From Chloroflexota bacterium (GTDB lineage: Bacteria; Chloroflexota; Limnocylindria; Limnocylindrales; CSP1-4): a DNA stretch of 10,263 nt. The notes under the pieces were generated by a model. It searched no databases. It worked only from the letters and a program-made list of their open reading frames with translations, and was not told the origin of the DNA. Shown piece by piece: positions 1-5,800 of this stretch. The stretch lies in contig VBFZ01000055.1 of the NCBI GenBank assembly GCA_005880805.1, positions 1-10,263 on the forward strand, read 5' to 3'. The position numbers and the translations under genes were made by a program. The number at the start of each line of letters is the position of its first letter. The stretch's first letter is position 1.

Positions 1-713
1 TCCTGCCAGTAGCCGTCGAACCGGTAGCCGAAGACCCGTCCGCCGCCGTGGATCATCGCCGGGATCACGTCGCCGCCGAAGTCGCTCAGGTCCTCGGACA
101 GCCAGCGGCGGAGGGCCCGCTTGGTGAAGACGTAGACGCCCATCGAGGCGAGATCGCTCTTGGGCTGCCTGGGCTTCTCCTGCCACTCGACGACGCGGCC
201 AGTCTCGTCCATGGCAAGGATCCCCATCCGGGTGGCATCGGAGAGCGGGACCCGCCGCACGGCAATCGTGACGTCCGCTCGTTTCGCCCGGTGGGCGGCC
301 ACGAAGGGCTGGTAATCCATCTTGTAGATGTGGTCCCCGGCGAGGACGAGGATCGAGTCCGACGAGTCGCGCTCCAGCACGTTGATGTTCTGGAGCACCG
401 CGTCAGCCGTCCCGCGATACCACTCGGCGACCCTGCCCCGGGCGATGTACGGCTGGAGCATCTTCACGCCGCCGGTGTTGCGGTCGAGATCCCACGGGCG
501 GCCCAGCCCGATGTGATCGTTGAGCGACCTCGGGTTGTACTGCGTGAGGACGACGACGTTGTCGATGTCCGAGTTGACGCAGTTCGAGAGCGTGAAATCG
601 ATGATCCGGTACTTGCCGGCGAAGGGCACGGCCGGCTTGGCACGCACGGACGAGAGGATCGATAGTCGCTCACCCTCGCCGCCGGCGAGGATGACTGCCA
701 TCGTTCGCTTCAC
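1..713 (-). CDS. glgC: Glucose-1-phosphate adenylyltransferase (ADP-glucose pyrophosphorylase), 3' part outside window
   Basis: This enzyme makes ADP-glucose from ATP and glucose-1-phosphate, the committed step of bacterial glycogen synthesis in the cytoplasm. About 237 N-terminal residues are visible, against a family length of roughly 400-430. The nucleotidyltransferase signature ILAGGEGERL lies near residues 8-17, followed by RAKPAVPFAGKYRIIDF (24-40), YRGTADAV (99-106), AGDHIYKMDY (125-134) and EKP (179-181). The last visible residues, FDGYW, match the region just before the conserved DVGT. I chose the GTG at 713 because a GAGGAG site (720-725, minus strand) sits six bases upstream; the in-frame ATG at 701 would be 18 bases away. 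No stop is reached before position 1. The identification is firm; only the C-terminal beta-helix domain is unseen. Confidence 0.95.
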   Translation of the reverse strand, partial: MKRTMAVILAGGEGERLSILSSVRAKPAVPFAGKYRIIDFTLSNCVNSDIDNVVVLTQYNPRSLNDHIGLGRPWDLDRNTGGVKMLQPYIARGRVAEWYRGTADAVLQNINVLERDSSDSILVLAGDHIYKMDYQPFVAAHRAKRADVTIAVRRVPLSDATRMGILAMDETGRVVEWQEKPRQPKSDLASMGVYVFTKRALRRWLSEDLSDFGGDVIPAMIHGGGRVFGYRFDGYWQ

Positions 714-768
714 GGGATGCTCCTCTTCCCGAGCTGTGGCACGCTGCGGCGACCCCTCGTTCGGGCCG

Positions 769-774
769 ATGCTA
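769..774 (-). promoter_or_regulatory. Candidate extended -10 promoter of glgC
   Basis: On the minus strand this reads TAGCAT preceded by TGC, which fits an extended -10 element (TGn followed by TAnnnT). The predicted transcript would start near 762, giving a leader of about 49 bases with the GAGGAG site near its end. No convincing -35 is visible 16-18 bases upstream. The hexamer is identical to the one in front of the adenosine deaminase gene. It is a sequence match only. Confidence 0.4.
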
Positions 775-824
775 GCACGGCATTCCGGCTCGCCCGTGAT
801 CGGCGGGTAACGTTCCGGCGCGAT

Positions 825-838
825 CCGGCGAACGCCGG
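825..838 (-). other. Short inverted repeat after the M23 peptidase stop
   Basis: CCGGCG, a two-base centre, then CGCCGG lies immediately after the stop codon of the M23 gene. It could fold as a small hairpin at the 3' end of that transcript. No U-tract follows, so it does not qualify as a standard intrinsic terminator. It may only protect the 3' end or be chance in GC-rich DNA. Confidence 0.25.
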
Positions 839-2194
839 TCAGACGAACAGTTGCGGGTTTACGAAGGTCCCGTTGAGCTCGACCATCCAGTGCAGGTGCG
901 GGCCCGTCGTGTTGCCGGTCATGCCGACGTAGCCGATCGTCTGGCCCTGGCCGACGAACTGGCCGACGTGCACCGGGATGCTCGTCTTGAGGTGCGCGTA
1001 CCAGGTCTGGAGGTTCGCGGAGTGGGCGATGATCACCACGTACGCTCCCTGCGAGATGGGGTCGTTCAGCGGGCCGGCATAGACAACGCGCCCTGACCCG
1101 GAGGCGTGGATGCGCGTCCCGAGGGGCGCGGCGAGGTCGATCCCGTTGTGGAAATGGGCGCAGTCGCCCAGCGGCGGCTCCCACGCGAAGCCCGTGCAGC
1201 CGAACGGCTGGGTGAGGATTCCGTGCAAGGGCCAGTTCAGGGTGCCGTTGTACTGGGACGGGATGTTGCCGTAGCGGAACTGAGCCGCGATGAGCTTGTC
1301 GATCTTGGCCTTGAGGGTGGCCTGCGCATGCGCCTCGGCCGCGATCTTCGCCCGGAGTGCCGCCTTGTTGGCCGCGAGCTTCTTGTACGCGGATTGCTGC
1401 AGGGCGAGCTGGTGAGCCGTCTCGGCCTGGAGCTGCCTCAGCCTGGCCTGGGCCTTGCGCAGATCCACCATCCGGGCGTCGAGCTGCTTCTTCTGCTTCG
1501 CGGTCTCGACCCGCAGGACCTCGGTCTGGGTGCGGGTGGAGAGGACGTTCTCGTGGATCGCGCGCAGCGCTTCCTGGTCGGCCTCGACCTGCTTCGCGAG
1601 CGCCTTGTCCTGGTCGCCGATGTCGAGGAAGTAGCCGATGTCCGCAATCGCGTCGGCGAAGGAGTCAGACGACAGGACGGTCTCAATCAGTGACTGCTCG
1701 CCGGTCGAGTAGGCGACGCGGAGCCGCTGGGCGAGCATCGCCTTGCGCTCCTCGAGCTGTGCCTGCTTGGCGACTTCCTGGGCCTCGATGTCGAGCAACT
1801 GCTGGTCGAGCTGGGCCAGCTGGGCCACCAGCGCGCTGTAGGCTGCCTTCACCTTGGCGATGTCGGCGGCCATCTTCGCGACACGCGCCTTGACTACTGA
1901 GAGATCGGCGTTGATCCCGTTCAGCGCCGTGGTCGTCGATGAGATGTCGTCGCGCAGGCCCGCCTGCAGGTCATTCAGGCCGGAGATCGCGGCCTTCTGC
2001 GCATTGATCTTCTGCTGCAGGGCACGCTGCTGGGCGAGGGCGTTGGAGAGATCGTCCCCGCCGACCACGGTGCCGCCTTGCGCTCCGGCGAGGAGCGGCA
2101 CGAGGAGGCTGGCAAGGAGGACGATGAAGAGACCGCGAGTCCGCCATCCGGGACGGCGCGCGCGCTTGTGCTCGAGTTGGTCGACGTCGGTCAT
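839..2194 (-). CDS. Secreted coiled-coil M23 peptidase (EnvC-like murein hydrolase or activator)
   Basis: This 451-residue protein is predicted to be exported and to cut, or activate cutting of, peptidoglycan cross-links. A basic N-terminus (about 8-20) precedes a hydrophobic segment (GLFIVLLASLLVPLLAGA, about 21-38) that is a signal peptide or anchor. Residues about 45-310 are long, Ala/Gln/Lys-rich helices typical of coiled coils in EnvC-type proteins. The C-terminal LytM domain (about 318-451) keeps the zinc-site pattern: H349-xxx-D353 in HNGID, H401 in YAHL, and H433/H435 in GPHLH, so it looks catalytically competent. Two cysteines (C333, C345) flank a short insertion before the metal site and could form a disulfide. 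The ATG at 2194 has only a weak or distant GGAG. No ftsEX genes are adjacent, so the division link known for EnvC is not supported here. Confidence 0.9.
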   Translation of the reverse strand: MTDVDQLEHKRARRPGWRTRGLFIVLLASLLVPLLAGAQGGTVVGGDDLSNALAQQRALQQKINAQKAAISGLNDLQAGLRDDISSTTTALNGINADLSVVKARVAKMAADIAKVKAAYSALVAQLAQLDQQLLDIEAQEVAKQAQLEERKAMLAQRLRVAYSTGEQSLIETVLSSDSFADAIADIGYFLDIGDQDKALAKQVEADQEALRAIHENVLSTRTQTEVLRVETAKQKKQLDARMVDLRKAQARLRQLQAETAHQLALQQSAYKKLAANKAALRAKIAAEAHAQATLKAKIDKLIAAQFRYGNIPSQYNGTLNWPLHGILTQPFGCTGFAWEPPLGDCAHFHNGIDLAAPLGTRIHASGSGRVVYAGPLNDPISQGAYVVIIAHSANLQTWYAHLKTSIPVHVGQFVGQGQTIGYVGMTGNTTGPHLHWMVELNGTFVNPQLFV

Positions 2195-2224
2195 CCTGCA
2201 GGCAAACTCCGTTGGGGCGCGTCG

Positions 2225-2244
2225 GTGACGGCGCGTGTGACGGC
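2225..2244. repeat. Tandem direct repeat GTGACGGC upstream of the M23 gene
   Basis: GTGACGGC occurs at 2225-2232 and again at 2237-2244, a 12-bp period close to one helical turn. It lies 31-50 bp before the start codon of the M23 peptidase. Response regulators of the OmpR class bind direct repeats with roughly this period, and cell-wall hydrolase genes are often controlled by such regulators. The functional reading is inference from spacing alone. Confidence 0.35.
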
Positions 2245-2312
2245 TACGCCCGCCGGGGTTACCGCCATCCCAACGCTGGACAAGGCCTCAGGACGACTCC
2301 GGCTCGGAGCGC

Positions 2313-2342
2313 ATGTTAAACGCGGTGCCCACGCCCTTGCAA
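2313..2342 (-). promoter_or_regulatory. Candidate promoter for the M23 peptidase gene
   Basis: On the minus strand TTGCAA (2337-2342) is followed, after 18 bases, by TAACAT (2313-2318), within a locally AT-richer patch of the 215-bp gap between the prepilin peptidase stop and the M23 start. The predicted start near 2306 would give an unusually long leader of about 110 bases. That leader contains the GTGACGGC direct repeat and GC-rich stretches able to fold. I recognise no known riboswitch in it. The rest of this gap holds no gene that I can support. Confidence 0.35.
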
Positions 2343-2409
2343 ATCCCTGACAAGTCGCGGTCATGGCCCCGTACGAAGGTCCCAGCAGTAGCGCAGACCG
2401 CTGCGCAGC

Positions 2410-3054
2410 TCACCCGACTCCCCCATTCAGCACCGCCCAGAACGCGCCGATGATCAGGAACGGCCCGAAGGGGATGTAGGTCCGCAGCGTGACGCGCCGC
2501 GTGACCAGGAGGACCAGCACCACGGCTCCGGCGAGGAGCGCGCCGCTCACGATCCCGATGATCGAGCGCATCAGGCCGCTGATGAGCCCGACACTGACGA
2601 GCAGTTTGAGGTCGCCGATGCCGATCGCGCCTGCGCCGAACGGGATCGACAGCAGGTAGAGGCCGGCCGGCAGGGCGATCGCCACGAGCACCGCGCTCCA
2701 CAGGGGACCGAACTCGGGGGGCAGCAGGCCCAGCAGCCGAACCGCCCCCGCCGCGACGATGAGCGGCAGGGTGATGACGTCCGGCAGGAGGCGCTGGTCG
2801 AGGTCCGTGGCGAGCAACAGGATCAGGACAAGGAAATAGGCCACGAAGATCGACAGGGTCGCTGGGTCGCTGAACCGCGATGGGAGCGCACCCATCGCGA
2901 TGGCGCCGAGCCCTGCGACGACGGGCGTCCTCCAGTCGACCGGCCGAACGACGTCCTCCTCGTGGGCGGGCCATCGAGCGGCGATCCGGTCGGCGACGAG
3001 GCCGAACACGAGGCCGGCCAGCCCCAGGACGATCGTCAGCGGGGTGATCGCCAC
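2410..3054 (-). CDS. A24 family prepilin peptidase, short form
   Basis: This is an integral-membrane aspartyl protease of 214 residues that would remove the leader of type IV pilin-like precursors at the inner face of the membrane. It is almost entirely hydrophobic with about six or seven membrane segments. The first catalytic motif is TDLDQRLLPD (83-92, aspartates at 84, 86 and 92); the second is GIGDLKLL (145-152, D148). The PFGPF motif (195-199) near the C-terminus is also typical. The N-terminal part has no Cys-x-x-Cys pairs, so the zinc-binding methyltransferase-associated domain of PilD-like enzymes is absent or degenerate. The start is GTG at 3054; an in-frame TGA five codons upstream excludes extension, and no clear SD is seen. 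It lies 43 bp after the aminopeptidase gene, so one transcript is likely. No pilin or secretion gene is in the window. Confidence 0.85.
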   Translation of the reverse strand: MAITPLTIVLGLAGLVFGLVADRIAARWPAHEEDVVRPVDWRTPVVAGLGAIAMGALPSRFSDPATLSIFVAYFLVLILLLATDLDQRLLPDVITLPLIVAAGAVRLLGLLPPEFGPLWSAVLVAIALPAGLYLLSIPFGAGAIGIGDLKLLVSVGLISGLMRSIIGIVSGALLAGAVVLVLLVTRRVTLRTYIPFGPFLIIGAFWAVLNGGVG

Positions 3055-3097
3055 GCGCGGTGACGGTCAGCGGCGTGGAACGCGGGCGAGAGGTGGA

Positions 3098-4753
3098 TCA
3101 GGTCTTGGGACGGGGGCGTGCACCGCCGCGAGCGCCCGCACCGGCGGGCACGCGCGGGGCGGACGCTGCACGCGTCTCCCTCGCCTCACTGGCGCGCGAG
3201 CGCGACGTCCCGTTCCGGCCGGCAGCACCCGCGCCGGTCCCCTTCGGAGCTCCGGCCAGCGCCAGCTCGACGAGCGTGGCGAACGTGACGCCCGTCGCGC
3301 CCTTCGAGGCGAACGGCGTCGCCTTCCGGAAGTAGCCCGTGCCACCGATGTCGAGGTGGACCCATGGGACCGTCCGGAACTCGCGCAGGAAGAGCCCGCT
3401 CTTTACCAGGCCGCCCTCGGCGCTGGGCGACGAGTTCACGAAGTCGGCGTACCAGCTCTCCATCTCCGCCATGTACTCGTCGACCAGGGGGATCTGCCAG
3501 ATCCGCTCCCCCGCCCTCCCCGCCGCGGCCTGGATCTCGTCGAACCAGGTCTGCGGGGTGCCGAACCCGCCGGTCACCAGGTGGCCGAACGCCCGGCTGA
3601 CCGCGCCGGTCAGCGTGGCGACGTCGACCAGGTGCGTGGCGCCCAGCTGCTCGGCGTAGGTCATCGCGTCGCCCAGGATCAGCCGGCCCTCGGCGTCCGT
3701 GTTGTTGATCTCGACGACCTTGCCGTTCAGCGCGCGGACGACGTCGCCCGGCCGCGTGGAATGCGGGCCGGGCATGTTTTCGACTGCCGGTGCGACCGCG
3801 AGCAGCGGGGTCTCCGGCGACAGCCGCGCAACCGTCCCGAGGGCGCAGATGACCGTGGCCGCCCCCGTCTTGTCCATCTTCATCTCTTCCATCCGGTCGG
3901 ACGGCTTGATGCTGATGCCGCCGGAGTCGAAGCAGACGCCCTTGCCGACGATCGCGAGATGCCGGCCCAGCGCGTCCTTCTGGCCCTCCTTGCCGGACCG
4001 CATGACGATCATCCGCGGCGGGTTGTCGCTGCCGCGCCCGACCGCCATGAACATGCCCATGCCCAGGTCGGTCGCTCGCTCGGGGCTGATCACGTCGATC
4101 CACAGGCCGTGCCGCTCGGCGATGGCGCGCGCCTCCTCAGCCATGCCCTCCGGGTTCAGATCGTTCGATGCACGGTTGGAGAGGGTTCTTGCCTCGTTCT
4201 CGCCCTGCCCAATGATGGCGCCGCGTTCGGCGGCTGCCTTCAGAGGCGCCGCGTCCGCGCCCGGTGCGACGAGAATGAGCTCCTCGAGTGCCGGCGGCGC
4301 GGCGTCCACGGACTCGCGGTAGATCGTCTGGGGCTCGTAGCCGCCCTCCTCCACTCCGTGGGCGAGCAGCTCCGCGACGGCACCGCCGGCTCCTTCGAGG
4401 TGCTCAGGGAGGTCGCCCAGCCAGACGGCGAGCTTGCGCACGTTTCGGCCGCCCAGGCGGCGCTCGATGGCAGCTCCGAGGTGCCGCACGGTCTCTCGAT
4501 CCAGGTCGCCTGCTTCGCCCGCGGCGATCGTCAGCAGCCTGCCGGCCCGCGCGTCGCCGCCCGGTGCGATCGCGGAGCTGAAGCGCTTCCCGCGCAGCTC
4601 TCCGAACGCCGCCAGCGACCGGAGCTCCCCGCCGCTCCGCCGGTCCAGCTCACCCAGCGGGCCCTGGAACCCCGGGTCCTTACCCAGGATGGGAACGGCG
4701 AGGACGTCCGCGGGGACGTCCCACGGCTGGTCGGTGACGACGCGCAGCTGCAT
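3098..4753 (-). CDS. pepA: Leucyl aminopeptidase (M17 family, PepA-type)
   Basis: This cytosolic two-metal exopeptidase of 551 residues releases N-terminal amino acids from peptides and normally works as a hexamer. The N-terminal macro-like domain covers about 1-165 and the catalytic domain about 170-500. All active-site residues are present: K271 and D276 in GKGVCFDSGG, K283 in ISIKPS, D294 in MKMDKTG, and D353, E355 and R357 in NTDAEGRL. These sit one residue from the E. coli PepA numbering, so the full domain is intact. The ATG at 4753 has GGGAGG (4764-4769) ten bases upstream. After about residue 500 comes a tail of about 50 residues rich in Ala, Gly, Arg and Ser that is unusual for the family and probably disordered. 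E. coli PepA also binds DNA; nothing here shows whether this one does. Confidence 0.95.
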   Translation of the reverse strand: MQLRVVTDQPWDVPADVLAVPILGKDPGFQGPLGELDRRSGGELRSLAAFGELRGKRFSSAIAPGGDARAGRLLTIAAGEAGDLDRETVRHLGAAIERRLGGRNVRKLAVWLGDLPEHLEGAGGAVAELLAHGVEEGGYEPQTIYRESVDAAPPALEELILVAPGADAAPLKAAAERGAIIGQGENEARTLSNRASNDLNPEGMAEEARAIAERHGLWIDVISPERATDLGMGMFMAVGRGSDNPPRMIVMRSGKEGQKDALGRHLAIVGKGVCFDSGGISIKPSDRMEEMKMDKTGAATVICALGTVARLSPETPLLAVAPAVENMPGPHSTRPGDVVRALNGKVVEINNTDAEGRLILGDAMTYAEQLGATHLVDVATLTGAVSRAFGHLVTGGFGTPQTWFDEIQAAAGRAGERIWQIPLVDEYMAEMESWYADFVNSSPSAEGGLVKSGLFLREFRTVPWVHLDIGGTGYFRKATPFASKGATGVTFATLVELALAGAPKGTGAGAAGRNGTSRSRASEARETRAASAPRVPAGAGARGGARPRPKT

Positions 4754-4811
4754 GCCGGCAAGGCCTCCCGAAGTCAGTGGATCAGGGCAAGAAAGCCGAA
4801 AAGTTGGACGA

Positions 4812-4817
4812 AGTGTA
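4812..4817 (-). promoter_or_regulatory. Candidate -10 element for pepA
   Basis: The minus strand reads TACACT (TAnnnT type) just after the reconstructed stop codon of the membrane gene upstream. Transcription from it would begin near 4805 and give a leader of about 50 bases ending in the GGGAGG site of pepA. No good -35 is visible. This is weak evidence, but it would let pepA be transcribed independently of the damaged upstream gene. Confidence 0.25.
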
Positions 4818-4823
4818 CGGCGG

Positions 4824-5774
4824 TCACGGTGAGGACGGCATAGGCGAGGGCGGGGCGGAGAGCGCGTCGCTCGCGTCGGACAACCGCTTGCGGGCCTCCT
4901 CGATCGTGATCACGGCCTGGTTGAGCCCGCCCCTCGCGACCTCGCCCATGATCACTGTCGGGCGGCAGCTGCTCGCGAGCCTGTTGCTCCGCCTTCGAGG
5001 CTGCCTTCACCGCGGCGGTCGCCTTGCCCTTCGACTTCTGGAGCGCTGAGTAGAGGTTCCGGAGGGCCTTGTCATACGCCGCGTTCCGGTCGAGCCATGT
5101 CGTGAGGACGCTGACGTCGACTGTGTTCGCGAGCTGGTCGCGGAGCTCCTCCGACTGCGCGATCGTCGCGTCGGCCTCGTCGAGCTGCGCGAGCGCCGTC
5201 ATGTAGTCGCCGCGGGTCCCCGTCCGCGCCGCGGTCGCCGTCTGGCGATCGTGGGTCGAGAGCAACGTGGAGAGCTTGATGGCCGCGACTGTCCCGGCCG
5301 TCAGCTGGTTCCAGGAATCGCGCAAACCGGCGGTCGCGTCGAGCGCGATGCTCAACCCGGCGTAGCGCTTGAGGGCCTGCCCCGACAGCCGCGTCTCGGC
5401 GTCCCCTTCTCGATCGTGCCGATCAGCGTCTTGCCGTTGGCGATGGCCGTGTCGAGGGATGTCAGGTCACCGGTCACCAGCGCCGCCAGGGCAACGCGGC
5501 CAAGACTGGACAGCCCGTCGACCTCGCTCGACAGGTGGTCGAGATCAGATGCGGCGGCCACGAGGCCCGGCTCGATCGCGCGGTCCGCAGCCCAGGTGAG
5601 CTCGGCGCGAGCCGCGGTTCCCGGCTGGTGATCGATCCCCGCGAGGATGCCCGCGGAGCCGAGCGCCAGCAGCACCGCGCAGATCACCCAGCCGATCCGG
5701 AGGCCCAAGCGCCGCAGGAAGGCCCGGGATGGGCCGCCGCGGGCACGCGATCCGGGCGGCGGAGGACTCTCCAT
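4824..5774 (-). pseudogene. Membrane-anchored helical protein of unknown function, interrupted by two compensating frameshifts
   Basis: Read with two frame changes, the region gives one 316-residue protein. Residues 1-25 are Pro/Arg-rich, about 27-47 form a membrane segment (WVICAVLLALGSAGILAG), and the rest is a long Ala/Leu/Asp-rich helical extracytoplasmic domain, perhaps a sensor-like or coiled-coil bundle. The first part (ATG 5774 to about 5403) ends, if read straight, at TGA 5352. The sense-like reading continues in the next frame through DAETRLSGQALKRYAG, beginning at the four-G run on the minus strand (5403-5406), as if one G were missing. Near 4957-4964 it returns to the first frame (IMGEVARGGLNQAVITIEEA) as if one base were extra, and stops at TGA 4824-4826. 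As written the gene yields only a 140-residue product. A consensus or sequencing error and a real pseudogene are both possible. I do not recognise a family. Confidence 0.6.
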
Positions 5775-5784
5775 CAGGGCCGCA

Positions 5785-5790
5785 AGCGTA
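5785..5790 (-). promoter_or_regulatory. Candidate -10 of the helical membrane gene, overlapping the opposing -10
   Basis: The minus strand reads TACGCT ten bases before the ATG at 5774. Transcription would begin about four bases before the ATG, a near-leaderless transcript. Its first two bases (TA) are shared with the plus-strand hexamer at 5789-5794. No SD is visible for this gene, which agrees with a very short leader. Confidence 0.35.
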
Positions 5791-5794
5791 GCAT
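5789..5794 (+). promoter_or_regulatory. Leaderless-type -10 element of the adenosine deaminase gene
   Basis: TAGCAT is followed by exactly six bases (CGGGGG) and then ATG at 5801. This places the expected transcription start on the A of the start codon, the geometry of leaderless mRNAs. It supports 5801 as the start over the internal ATG at 5882. The same spacing occurs before 7721 (minus) and 8428 (plus). No -35 is recognisable. Confidence 0.55.
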
Positions 5795-5800
5795 CGGGGG

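Noticed and set aside
825..838. Intrinsic terminator after the M23 gene
   Set aside because: The stem is short and there is no T-run after it.
2195..2310. c-di-AMP (ydaO-type) riboswitch before the M23 peptidase
   Set aside because: Gene context would fit, but I could not align the segment to the conserved ydaO core. A covariance search would be needed to revive the idea.
2900..4843. Plus-strand open frame of 647 codons opposite pepA and the prepilin peptidase
   Set aside because: It is antisense to two genes with complete catalytic motifs. Its translation is Arg/Ala/Gly-rich with no recognisable domain, as expected from GC-rich antisense frames.
4774..5355. Independent 193-codon minus-strand gene starting at TTG 5355
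   Set aside because: Its start is in the middle of a helix that continues coherently from the upstream frame, and its last 50 codons lose coding character while the other frame regains it. A frameshifted single gene explains the data better.
5395..5410. Programmed -1 frameshift site
   Set aside because: GAGAAGGGGACG is not a canonical slippery heptamer, no clear downstream stimulator is evident, and a second opposite shift would also be required.
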